From assembly GCA_009841635.1 (NCBI GenBank), contig VXLJ01000011.1, positions 1 through 64,000 on the forward strand: 64,000 bases of DNA. The letters are read 5' to 3'. Origin of the DNA: Gammaproteobacteria bacterium. Its GTDB lineage: Bacteria > Pseudomonadota > Gammaproteobacteria > Pseudomonadales > Azotimanducaceae. The notes beneath the pieces are model-generated. The model did not search any database. It saw nothing but the letters and a program-made list of their open reading frames with translations, and had not been told where the DNA came from. A program made the translations under genes and the position numbers. Positions 8,473-16,705 of this stretch are shown piece after piece (positions within the stretch are counted from its first letter, which is position 1; each line of letters begins with the position of its first letter).

Positions 8473-9456
8473 ATGAACTTGACAGCACAAAGTTTCCTTG
8501 CCGGTTTAAGAACTGGCGAACCAGTGTGCCGCGACAATCTTTCGATGGTGCCACTCTTCCACGACCAAAACATCGAGCCGGATTACATCACTCTTAAGGA
8601 TGGCATCGAAAACGCCTTGCTCTTCGTTGAAGAAGTTGATGATGAAGGTAGCGTGAATGACATCCTGCTGCGTAACAAATCCGATAAAAAGGCTTTGCTC
8701 TTCGAAGGTGAAGAGGTTTTAGGCGCCATGCAAAATCGTATTTTGAATGTTTCAATTTTGGCTTCAGGCGGCTCCAAACAAAAGATCCCGGTGTCATGTG
8801 TTGAAGAGGGCCGCTGGCATCATGAAGCAGATGACGAAGATGAGCAACGATTCCATGTCGCCGATCGTATGCACTATGCCAGTGGGCGAGCCGCCGAAAA
8901 TCGCGCCGTGAATCGAAACCTTGAATCAAAGCGTGGCTTTCGAGGCGATCAAGGTCGCGTGTGGTCCGATATTGAGGAAAAATCCATGCGCTTACAGGCT
9001 GAATCGCCAACGTCTGCTTCGGATGCCATGTATGTTTCGACCAAAGCTAATTTGGATAAGCACGTAGCCTATTTCAAACAAGCCCCTGCGCAAATCGGAT
9101 CCGTGTTTCTCATACATAACGAAGTGGCAGGTTTAGAAGTATTCGCCAGCGAAAAGACGCATGCGAGTCTGTTGCCTCGCCTCATCAAAAGTTACGCCTT
9201 GGACGCGGTCGATCAAGCCATCATGCGCGACAAGCCAACACCTGATCAGAAAAGCTCTGCAGACACGCTTAGTGCCATAGCTGCGGACGTAAGAACCAAA
9301 ATGTTTCTTGACCAACTCAAGAACGCCTGGACCAAGCAGTTCGACGGTGTCAGCTTAGGACAGAATATCCGGTTCCGACATGACAACCTGACCGGTGGCG
9401 CACTCATCCATGACAATGTGCTACTTCATATGTGCGCATTCGCCACGACGAGCTAA
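8473..9456 (+). CDS. ARPP-1 family protein, copy B
   Basis: A 327-residue paralogue of the protein at 39-1007, same family and full length, with no signal peptide. Nearly identical blocks include MVPLFHDQN, NKSDKKALLFEGEE, QNRILNVSI, IPVSCVE, ADRMHYA and FASEKTHA. The middle and the region around residues 255-285 differ in length and charge. Start ATG 8473 has GAGGT five bases upstream; a TTG at 8461 is also open. It is divergent from the receptor gene and shares its regulatory region. The shared blocks, including invariant histidines, acidic residues and a conserved C-terminal GGAL(V/I)HD motif, suggest a conserved fold, but no catalytic mechanism can be read from sequence. Confidence 0.85.
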   Translation: MNLTAQSFLAGLRTGEPVCRDNLSMVPLFHDQNIEPDYITLKDGIENALLFVEEVDDEGSVNDILLRNKSDKKALLFEGEEVLGAMQNRILNVSILASGGSKQKIPVSCVEEGRWHHEADDEDEQRFHVADRMHYASGRAAENRAVNRNLESKRGFRGDQGRVWSDIEEKSMRLQAESPTSASDAMYVSTKANLDKHVAYFKQAPAQIGSVFLIHNEVAGLEVFASEKTHASLLPRLIKSYALDAVDQAIMRDKPTPDQKSSADTLSAIAADVRTKMFLDQLKNAWTKQFDGVSLGQNIRFRHDNLTGGALIHDNVLLHMCAFATTS

Positions 9457-9550
9457 ACAACAATGTGAGCGCACGGGTTGTCCGCTTGGTCTATGCTGAA
9501 AGCTACTTGAAGGACCTCGCGACAATCCTGCGCTCCCTGACCTAAAAACC

Positions 9551-9568
9551 TGCGCCGGATCAGGCGCA
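9551..9568 (+). other. Small hairpin with GGA loop
   Basis: TGCGCC (9551-9556) pairs with GGCGCA (9563-9568), exposing GGATCA in the loop. It lies in the 3' region of ARPP-1 copy B, 15 bases before the terminator hairpin, whose loop also contains GGA. Confidence 0.4.
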
Positions 9569-9583
9569 AGGCGAGGAGAAGAT

Positions 9584-9611
9584 AAAGCCGGTTGGAGAAG
9601 ACCGGCTTTTT
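9584..9611 (+). terminator. Intrinsic terminator after ARPP-1 copy B
   Basis: AAAGCCGGT (9584-9592) and ACCGGCTTT (9601-9609) form a perfect 9-bp stem with an 8-base loop, running into a T tract of five bases ending at 9611. Position and form are those of a standard rho-independent terminator. Confidence 0.85.
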
Positions 9612-9705
9612 CACAAGGTGATCTACGCCACAGACATCACTAAATCAGATACAATCATTTGAGACTTCACTCGCTGCCGTACCCTAGTTTCTACTCATCT
9701 TAGTG

Positions 9706-11070
9706 ATGAGCAATCCGTCGGCAGCTGTTGCCTCTACCACGCCCGTGCGCAAGCAGTTTGACATGAACGCATCTACCCAAATCTCTGAACGACATGTGCC
9801 AGCCGAATTTCTCCCTGAGAACGTCGAAGCGCTGTCCGGCGAGGACGAACAGCTAAAGGACGCTCAATGGTTCCGGTCTGGTGAGCCATTCCGCTCAATG
9901 CACAAGAACAACCCATGGTTGGTGCCGCCAGTGGGCGGCAACGGCGTCCCCGCGACGAGACCTGATGGTGCTTTAACGAAGCGTTTCCACTGTCCGCTTT
10001 TCGAAGCAGGCCGCAGCGCGGAAGGAGGTGGCTTGAACGGCACGCCTTATTACGACACAACGGTGCCGCGCAAACACAACTATTGGAAACAGTTTGATGA
10101 TCTGCCGAGTGAAACGAAGGACATCCGTAAAGCTCGACGCGACTTAGATAAATATGGCTTTTGCCTGATTGAAGACGCCATGAGCGAATACCAACGCGCG
10201 TATATGCGCGAACGCTTGGAGAAACAGGCAGAAGCTGAGCGCGCCTGCGGCCTAGCCGATATGACGCCGCATTTCCACATCATGTGGACGCTGGTCAATA
10301 AAGGTGATTGCTTCGCGAAATGCATCGAATTCGACCCAGAATGGGTGCAAGGTGGACCCATGATCGAACAGCTGAACAAGGAACTGCTTGGACCTGGCCA
10401 CTACGCGTATTCCTTCGCGTCCAATATTGCGCGACCAGGCAGCTATCCGCAGACGCTGCATCAAGACTCAGGGGCGATTCATCCCATCCAAACACCGCAC
10501 GCGCCGATTCTGGTTAACACCGTTTACATCATGCAAGATGTCAACGAAGTGAATGGTGGCACTTTGGTTATTCCAACGAGCCATCGTCTAGTGTCACAAA
10601 CGAAACCTGGTGAGGAAGTTGGGGCGTTACCGCCAGCGGTAAACGTTGAAGCGAAAGGTGGGACCGTCATGCTCATGGATGGTCGCTTACTACACGGCAC
10701 GGGGGTAAACCACACCGACGAGTGGCGCTACATCATGACGAATTCGAACGTCAAGCCATGGCTCCGCCAACAAGAAAACTGGCAGCTATCGATCGACCCT
10801 GACGTGCTTGCGAACGCGTCAGAGAAACTCTTGCAACGGATGGGTTATTACTCGGCAGGACTATTGGAGATTGCCACCTATTCAGGGCCAAAAACGACGG
10901 TAGCTGTGCGACTGGCGATGGAGAAGGGTGAATACAAGCGGATCCGTGCGCTAGACGAACCCGTTGAACCTTCGATCAAAGAAGAACTGCTGATTTACAA
11001 AATGAAGCAACAAATTGATGCGGCACGAAACGCCAAGAAAGACGTAAAAGGCAACGCGGCCGCGTATTAA
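9706..11070 (+). CDS. Phytanoyl-CoA dioxygenase (PhyH) family protein
   Basis: A 454-residue member of the PhyH superfamily of Fe(II)/2-oxoglutarate oxygenases. The jelly-roll core lies at about residues 135-360, with the metal triad visible as H252-x-D254 (in TLHQDSG) and H330 (in RLLHGTG), followed by an arginine-containing segment that could bind 2-oxoglutarate. The N-terminal 110 residues are an extension with no recognised fold. A GTG at 9703 is the alternative start one codon upstream. The substrate is unknown; the family hydroxylates many small molecules besides phytanoyl-CoA. It is convergent, with a 12-bp gap, with a hotdog dehydratase and a second PhyH gene on the other strand. Confidence 0.88.
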   Translation: MSNPSAAVASTTPVRKQFDMNASTQISERHVPAEFLPENVEALSGEDEQLKDAQWFRSGEPFRSMHKNNPWLVPPVGGNGVPATRPDGALTKRFHCPLFEAGRSAEGGGLNGTPYYDTTVPRKHNYWKQFDDLPSETKDIRKARRDLDKYGFCLIEDAMSEYQRAYMRERLEKQAEAERACGLADMTPHFHIMWTLVNKGDCFAKCIEFDPEWVQGGPMIEQLNKELLGPGHYAYSFASNIARPGSYPQTLHQDSGAIHPIQTPHAPILVNTVYIMQDVNEVNGGTLVIPTSHRLVSQTKPGEEVGALPPAVNVEAKGGTVMLMDGRLLHGTGVNHTDEWRYIMTNSNVKPWLRQQENWQLSIDPDVLANASEKLLQRMGYYSAGLLEIATYSGPKTTVAVRLAMEKGEYKRIRALDEPVEPSIKEELLIYKMKQQIDAARNAKKDVKGNAAAY

Positions 11071-11082
11071 CCGGCACGCCGC

Positions 11083-12177
11083 TTAGGCGGTTTTGCTTGG
11101 CAATTCGATGGTGGCGGTCGCGTAGGCTGTCGCCAAGCCAGCCTGATTGCGGTTCTCAATCGAAACTTCGACTAACAAAGCACCTTCATCAGTTTCGTAT
11201 TTCTTCGAGACGGTGCCATAGACTGTATTGGTGTCTCCGACCACATTCGGGTGACGAATCGATGCATGCAGCTTCTTGAGCGTGCCATAGTCTCCCATCC
11301 AATCTGTTGCGGCTTGTGCTAACCAGCAAACTCGCTGCGGACCATAGTCGAATTGACCAGGCATATTACGACGCTTTTGCGCATGCTCTTCATCGAATCG
11401 ACCGCCGCCACCGAGATCGGTAGAACCTTCAGCTGCTAGGGCCGACCGCGTACTGCGGCCAGTGCCGAGCACGCCATGCGTGAACAAGAAGAGTTCGGTC
11501 ACGGAGTACGTGCCCTTTTGTAGCGGATCTAGCTGATCGCCTTCTTGCACGTCCTCCCAAAATCGTTTGTCGCCGCCTTGACGTGTGCGTTCAAAAACCA
11601 ATGGATCAGGTGCGATAACTTGGCGCACTTGAGCGTCTTTCGATTCACGCGCATACTCGAGGGTGCCGCCGGTGTTTTGGTAACGAGCCATGAGTGTTTT
11701 GATCGTAGCGACAACTTCCTGACGCTGATTCGTGAATAACACGTGGCCGGTATTGAAGTTGATGTCACCGATTCGCGAGCTTGTTTTACGTGTCGTTTCA
11801 CCAACGGTTTCCATCGCTGTGATGGTGTCGTCGCGCCAAATGGGCCGGATAAAGTCGATTTCGGCACCCGCGTAATTGACCGGTAAGTATTGCGTGTTCA
11901 CACGTGCGCGGTCGATCGCACCCGTTTCACCAGCGATGACGCCGAGCGTGATGGCATAGAGGAATGTGGGTGACGCCACTAGATCCTCATAGCGACTCGT
12001 AACCGCGTATTCAGGTGAACGAAATAGTGGGTTGTAGTCCCCGACCCCGTCTGCGTAGCGGCGCAAGTTATCTACGCTCGCTTGCTTCGCCGGGCGGTAT
12101 GGCAATACCGTTCCGATACCTTTGCGATATTCGCTTTGAAATTCGTCAAGCGTGGTAATCAGTGCCGAATCAGCCAA
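11083..12177 (-). CDS. MaoC / FAS1-like double-hotdog dehydratase family protein
   Basis: A 364-residue protein with two hotdog halves. The N-terminal half resembles the FAS1-like dehydratase N-domain (VDNLRRYADGVGDYNPLFR near residue 35, and YLPVNYAGAEIDFIRPI near 110). The C-terminal half begins around residue 205 (VQEGDQLDPLQKGTYSVTEL). Such proteins hydrate enoyl-CoA or related thioesters, or act as (R)-hydroxyacyl dehydratases. The usual D-x-x-P-x-H signature is only partly recognisable (GDYNPLF), so activity is uncertain. It follows the minus-strand PhyH gene by 52 bp and is probably co-transcribed with it, suggesting a shared acyl-CoA or terpenoid-like substrate. Confidence 0.8.
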   Translation of the reverse strand: MADSALITTLDEFQSEYRKGIGTVLPYRPAKQASVDNLRRYADGVGDYNPLFRSPEYAVTSRYEDLVASPTFLYAITLGVIAGETGAIDRARVNTQYLPVNYAGAEIDFIRPIWRDDTITAMETVGETTRKTSSRIGDINFNTGHVLFTNQRQEVVATIKTLMARYQNTGGTLEYARESKDAQVRQVIAPDPLVFERTRQGGDKRFWEDVQEGDQLDPLQKGTYSVTELFLFTHGVLGTGRSTRSALAAEGSTDLGGGGRFDEEHAQKRRNMPGQFDYGPQRVCWLAQAATDWMGDYGTLKKLHASIRHPNVVGDTNTVYGTVSKKYETDEGALLVEVSIENRNQAGLATAYATATIELPSKTA

Positions 12178-12229
12178 TAGGGTTCACCCTTCCTTCGAGA
12201 TAAGTTTCAAATACGAATTTGGTTGTCGC

Positions 12230-13162
12230 TTAAGCGGCTTTTTTCGCCTGCTTTGCCCTAGCCGCAGCGAATCGCTTCTTAACGTCATCGGACATGTATC
12301 GGACGCCACGAGCATAGTCGGGACCGTTTTCATCCCAACCCATATGGTCGTCAGCACCAACTAAACGCGCGAACTCCGGCGGGTTGCGATTCAGCATTTC
12401 CTGCGTGACTCGCCACTGATAGGCCTCTTGTGTTTTAAGGCGGCGATGGCAGTGGTAACTGGTCACATTCAGCCTGAGTCCGTCGGTCTTCTTAGGGAAT
12501 GCACCATGCCATATATTTCCATGCCACGCGATAAGTGAGCCCGCTTCCGCTTCGACTGGCACCGCACGACTTTCAGCTTCACCGGGCTGTGGTTGGCGAC
12601 AGTACAGGTGGCTACCCGGCACCATGGCGATGGCGCCGTTGTCCAGTGTGTAGTCCGTTAAGCAATAGGCCGCATTAGCGACGTCCGAACATGCGGGCAA
12701 ATGACCGTCGCGATCGGGCGGTGAGTCGCTATGCAACCCTAGCGAGTCGCGATCTCCTTTCCATTTGACGAATGAGGTCAGGCTCGATAGCTGCTGCTGG
12801 CCGCGCATGAGGTAGTCGATGAGCGCATATAGGGTGGGATTCAAAATCCACTCTTCAAACACACGATCCGCCATGAGCAGATAGAACAACAGGAATTGGC
12901 CGTCGCTTTGTGGCTGCGCCTTGTATTCACCAAACGCGCCATTTTGATCAAGATCAAACTCAATGCCGGTGCGTTCCGTGCATAAACGCAGCACGGTGCT
13001 CCTGATGCGTTCAAAAAAGGCTTTGTCTGCTACTTTGTCCGGCGGTACAACGGTGAATCCGTAGGTATCGAGTTCGCAAATGTTTTCCTCAAGACCCAAG
13101 CCACGGATGCGGTTGTAGGTCTGATTGAGAGCTTCGGTGGACTTGAATTTGCCAAATTCCAT
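12230..13162 (-). CDS. Phytanoyl-CoA dioxygenase (PhyH) family protein
   Basis: A 310-residue Fe(II)/2-oxoglutarate oxygenase of the PhyH superfamily. The first metal ligands are H144-x-D146 in LGLHSDSPPD. The distal histidine is in the segment WHGNIWHGAF (H219 or the earlier H213), followed by RLNVTSYHCHRR, which holds a likely 2-oxoglutarate-binding arginine. Start ATG 13162. It is the first gene of a probable two-gene minus-strand operon with the hotdog protein. It is clearly diverged from the PhyH protein at 9706 (different length and motif surroundings), so the pair is not a recent duplication. Confidence 0.88.
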   Translation of the reverse strand: MEFGKFKSTEALNQTYNRIRGLGLEENICELDTYGFTVVPPDKVADKAFFERIRSTVLRLCTERTGIEFDLDQNGAFGEYKAQPQSDGQFLLFYLLMADRVFEEWILNPTLYALIDYLMRGQQQLSSLTSFVKWKGDRDSLGLHSDSPPDRDGHLPACSDVANAAYCLTDYTLDNGAIAMVPGSHLYCRQPQPGEAESRAVPVEAEAGSLIAWHGNIWHGAFPKKTDGLRLNVTSYHCHRRLKTQEAYQWRVTQEMLNRNPPEFARLVGADDHMGWDENGPDYARGVRYMSDDVKKRFAAARAKQAKKAA

Positions 13163-13281
13163 ATTGCTGCCAGCATGTGATAACAGAAAGGTGACGAGAC
13201 CCGCACACCTTGGCGGTTAAGTGTATTGATTGTCGTTCCGCTACTCGAACGCGATATCGCTCAAGCTGAGAATTACTAGCG

Positions 13282-14211
13282 ATGACTTTGAAAACAACAT
13301 TTGAAACGCTAGCAAAGGGTCAAGACGTAAAAGTTGAGCTCCTTACGGAAAGCACTCAGGCACAACTCCTTGAGTATGGTTTAGTGCCGGTCAATGGGGT
13401 CTTCAGTACTGACAACTTCGAGTTGCTAAATGCGACTGCCATTCGGTCCCAATTGCGCAACCATACGGATCGCTGGCTGAGATGGCTGAAAATCATGCCT
13501 TGTACGCAAAGCACCAATACGGATCTATTGAATGTCGCGCAACGCCGCGCTATCGATGGGACCGCAATAACGGCGGAGGTGCAAACGCAGGGTAGGGGTC
13601 GCCGCGGTCGGAGCTGGGTCTCGCCATTCGGGCAAAACGTTGCCTTAAGCGTGGGTGTCAAGGTTGATCGGCCGGCTGCTGAAATCGGTGCCCTCAGCCT
13701 TGCTATTGGGCTAGGGGTTGCCGTTCAACTTGAGCAGCTTGGTTTAAAAGAGGTTGGGTTGAAATGGCCCAACGATGTGCTCATTGGCACCCGCAAAGTA
13801 GGGGGCATTTTGCTAGAGCTTGCCACGACGAGCCAGCCAACCCTCATAGTCGTCGGAATTGGTTTGAATGTGAATGCAGCACCAGGCATCGATGTCACTG
13901 GAGACTATCAGGCTACCAGCTTAGTTGATCATATGCAAACGGTTTCTCGAAATGAGATTGTGACTTGCTTGCTAGAAGCTATTCACGAGACTGCGCAAGA
14001 ATTTGAACGAGCTGGATTCGAGAGTTTTCGAAGCGAGTGGCAAGTACGTGACTATCTGTTCCAGCGCGACGTTGAACTGCTAGTAGGAGGCGATAGGCTT
14101 GGGGGCGTTGGTGCTGGTGTCGATGAGGACGGCGCTTATCTCATTCAAACGCCAACGGATTTGCACCGCGCAATCGGTGGCAATCTCAGTCTGCGGGTGG
14201 CGGCCGACTAA
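13282..14211 (+). CDS. birA: Biotin-[acetyl-CoA-carboxylase] ligase
   Basis: A 309-residue biotin protein ligase, which activates biotin to biotinyl-5'-AMP and attaches it to biotin carboxyl carrier protein. The catalytic domain is intact: STNTDL, the biotinyl-AMP loop QGRGRRGRSW, KWPNDV, and KVGGILLE with the active-site lysine, then the small C-terminal SH3-like domain. The N-terminal winged-helix part seems short: 48 residues precede the LLNA motif against about 65 in E. coli BirA, with the helix-turn-helix recognition segment apparently missing. Repressor activity may therefore be lost. Start ATG 13282 is the only good one; it is divergent from the PhyH gene. Confidence 0.92.
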   Translation: MTLKTTFETLAKGQDVKVELLTESTQAQLLEYGLVPVNGVFSTDNFELLNATAIRSQLRNHTDRWLRWLKIMPCTQSTNTDLLNVAQRRAIDGTAITAEVQTQGRGRRGRSWVSPFGQNVALSVGVKVDRPAAEIGALSLAIGLGVAVQLEQLGLKEVGLKWPNDVLIGTRKVGGILLELATTSQPTLIVVGIGLNVNAAPGIDVTGDYQATSLVDHMQTVSRNEIVTCLLEAIHETAQEFERAGFESFRSEWQVRDYLFQRDVELLVGGDRLGGVGAGVDEDGAYLIQTPTDLHRAIGGNLSLRVAAD

Positions 14212-14322
14212 TTCAAGGACAGATGTGTGATCTAGCCGCTCGCTTAGTTGCGACTGATCTGGCACATTTCCTCGAAAAATTAGCCATCTAAGAAGCAGAA
14301 GCATCCTCGTAACATTCAAACT

Positions 14323-15366
14323 ATGGCTACTAAATTCGCACAGTTAAAGCACCGCGTCGGTTCGGCCTATGCAAACTGGTCTGTGACCAACCGGGTGGAC
14401 CGCTTGAATACTTGGATCAATCGTCGCGATGCCAGCGATGACGAGCATGAAACCTATGACCACACCGAAACGGTCAATGACTACTACGATCTTTGCCATG
14501 AATTCATGGAGTACGGTTGGAGCGATTCGTTGCATTTCGCACCTCTTACACCAGGCGAATCGTTAGAGGAGGCGATAAAACGGCACCAACGCTTGATGAT
14601 TCAAAAACTTCAGCTTCAAGAAGGCATGCGCGTGGTGGATGTCGGTTGCGGCGTTGGCGGACCTATGCGTCGCGTAATCAGAGAAGGCAAGGTCACGGTC
14701 GTAGGGGTCAATAACAACGAATATCAGTTAGCCCAAGCTAAAAACAAGAACATTGAAGCAGGTCTTGATGAGCAGGCGGCGTATGTGAAATGTAATTTCA
14801 TGGATATGAGCGAACTTGAAGCGGAGTCGTTCGATGCGGGTTACGCCATTGAATCGACCTGCCATGCACCTGATAAGTTAGGTGCATTTAAACAGATATT
14901 TCGCCTTTTAAAACCTGGCGCTTTGTTGTGGGGTCAGGAAATGTGCTTGACGGATGCGTTTGATGCTAGTAGTGCATCGCATCAGCTTATCAAGCGACAA
15001 TTAATGGAAGGTATTGCGCTTAACGAGATCGCTTCGTTCGACGAGGTCAATCGCACCATCGAGGCGGCCGGATTTGAAGTACTTGAAGCGTCAAATCTAG
15101 ACGTTAAGGAAGGTCCAAGCGTGCCTTGGTACAGTCCAATGCAAAGTCGTTATGGCACCGTCGGCAATTTCTTCCGGCGCACACCTCTAGGTCGCAAGCT
15201 GGTTTTACGCACGATTCAAGTTGCTGAACTTATGCGCATATTCCCTAAGCAGTCTCATAATGTCATTCAATTCATGGACCGTACAGCGGCAGCATACGTA
15301 GACGGTGGCAAAACAGGACTTTTTACGCCACTGTACTGTTATTTAGCGCGCAAACCTAGCAACTAA
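14323..15366 (+). CDS. Sterol C24-methyltransferase (Erg6/SMT)-like SAM methyltransferase
   Basis: A 347-residue class I SAM methyltransferase that matches eukaryotic sterol C24-methyltransferases along its whole length. Landmarks in order: YYDLCHEFMEYGW and SLHFAPL (sterol-binding region I), VVDVGCGVGGPMRRV (SAM motif I), GVNNNEYQLAQAK, YAIESTCHAPDK, LKPGALLWGQEM, a PWYSPM segment, and the C-terminal sterol methyltransferase domain ending GGKTGLFTPLYCYLARKP. In eukaryotes this enzyme transfers a methyl group to C24 of the sterol side chain. In a bacterium the acceptor could be a scavenged sterol, a hopanoid-like lipid or another isoprenoid. No cyclase or epoxidase gene is in the window. It lies 111 bp after birA on the same strand. 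Confidence 0.88.
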   Translation: MATKFAQLKHRVGSAYANWSVTNRVDRLNTWINRRDASDDEHETYDHTETVNDYYDLCHEFMEYGWSDSLHFAPLTPGESLEEAIKRHQRLMIQKLQLQEGMRVVDVGCGVGGPMRRVIREGKVTVVGVNNNEYQLAQAKNKNIEAGLDEQAAYVKCNFMDMSELEAESFDAGYAIESTCHAPDKLGAFKQIFRLLKPGALLWGQEMCLTDAFDASSASHQLIKRQLMEGIALNEIASFDEVNRTIEAAGFEVLEASNLDVKEGPSVPWYSPMQSRYGTVGNFFRRTPLGRKLVLRTIQVAELMRIFPKQSHNVIQFMDRTAAAYVDGGKTGLFTPLYCYLARKPSN

Positions 15367-15433
15367 GCACGTCGGTTCATACATCTGTTTAATCCGTGTG
15401 AACCTGGATTTTTGGTCAGGTCCAGTGGCGCTG

Positions 15434-16153
15434 TTAGGGTTGCCCGAGAATGTCGTTCAAGAACGTATCAGTGGCGCGAGTCACAGTGTCTGACAGAATT
15501 TCGCCAGCTATACGGTTGAATCTGAATCGATTGGGTAGCAGTTGCGGATAGCGAGGCGAGCGTATGTTTTTAAGATCATTGGGTTCGGCGTCGCCCTTCT
15601 TTACGTCATAACTTAAAGCACGGCGTTCGTGCACCTCTAGATAACTCATGGCGTCCAAAAGTGCCGATTTTTGTAGTTGGTTGCACACAATCACATCGTA
15701 AAGGTCTCTTGCCACGTAACTATTCGAATTTACCATTCGACCACGTAGCTTTTTAAACAATATCTCTACGTTTGTTTCAACCGCTATGCCGGTTGAGATC
15801 TCGATATCATCACTGATTGGATTATTCGTAACCCGAGGTGCTGAATAAAAAGATACTTCACCGGTTGGCGTCACACAACTGAAACCGCCTAAATTGAATC
15901 TCAAGTTTGAGATCGAGCCATTGGACTCGCGCTCGTGTAATCGGATTTCTATTTCTTGCCAACCATCAGCCGAACGAAACCGCGCCGTTTCACGTTCGTC
16001 AGCGAAAAGGTCGATATCTGTGCTAGTACGGTGTTGCTATCTCGCTGCTAGTGCCGTTCCAACACCTAATGCAACCATGGAGCGAGGTAACCAAAGGTCA
16101 AGGAGCTCAACGAGCCAATGCAGAGATTCTTGAAGTTGATTGGAGAGAGTCAA
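15434..16153 (-). pseudogene. AbiEii/AbiGii-type nucleotidyltransferase toxin, interrupted by an amber codon
   Basis: Reading the minus strand from about TTG 16153 gives a nucleotidyltransferase of the AbiEii toxin family (type IV-like toxin-antitoxin). The diagnostic motif is readable as LGVGTALAAR, then a TAG at 16039-16037, then QHRTSTDIDLF: the family normally has one residue between arginine and the HR-S-D-D-LF block. Translation after the stop stays in the same frame to 15434, including NVEILFKKLRGR and ARDLYDV, which fit the family C-terminal half. A single base change would explain the stop. Alternatives are amber readthrough or a sequencing error. The upstream gene ends 10 bases before it, as toxin partners do. 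Confidence 0.75.
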
Positions 16154-16163
16154 GCGTATGAAG

Positions 16164-16613
16164 TCAACGACCTAAATTGCAGTGCAAGCGATACATGCGT
16201 TGTTCGTTCGGTGGAGGTTCGTGGCCCGGTGCGCGGCAATTCAGCCACTCGGCGACGAATGGATGCCTGATTCTACAGGCGATCATGGTGCGCGCCAACT
16301 CGTACAGAGAAGCGCCACAACAATGCCGAAATAATCGGATGTTCAGACCGTCGCATTGCTCAAACACCTCATACATATAGCATTTTTGCTGCTTATTCAA
16401 GTCGCCGCTACGAACTAGGTCCCTTATCTCGTAAGGAGTCATTTTGTAGCTGTGACCAGCCATACGTGGTCCGGTCAAACTTCCAATGATCGCCTTGTCA
16501 AAATCTGCCCGAACGCGCGCACGAGGAAAATCAAAGCATTCAAGCGGCAAGATGTCGCGCCGTCGGCGCCAGGCGAATACCGAATCCGGAAACTCAAGTT
16601 TCGTCGTTGCCAT
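16164..16613 (-). CDS. Hypothetical protein, possible partner of the AbiEii-like toxin
   Basis: A 149-residue protein I do not recognise. It is basic and arginine-rich, with the segment MTPYEIRDLVRSGDL in the middle and four cysteines and several histidines in its second half (CCGASLYELARTMIACRIRHPFVAEW). No signal peptide or membrane helix is visible. The gene stops 10 bases before the probable start of the nucleotidyltransferase reading frame, the spacing and order expected of an antitoxin-toxin pair. It does not show the winged-helix signature of typical AbiEi antitoxins that I can recognise, so the antitoxin role rests on position alone. Confidence 0.55.
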   Translation of the reverse strand: MATTKLEFPDSVFAWRRRRDILPLECFDFPRARVRADFDKAIIGSLTGPRMAGHSYKMTPYEIRDLVRSGDLNKQQKCYMYEVFEQCDGLNIRLFRHCCGASLYELARTMIACRIRHPFVAEWLNCRAPGHEPPPNEQRMYRLHCNLGR

Positions 16614-16705
16614 GCGAGTGCAGTGTTCTTTACCCTCGATTTGATTTTAGTAGGAAATTACCAAACGCCGCGAGTTCCTTTTCGTCTGACCTGGTGGGAT
16701 TGAAC

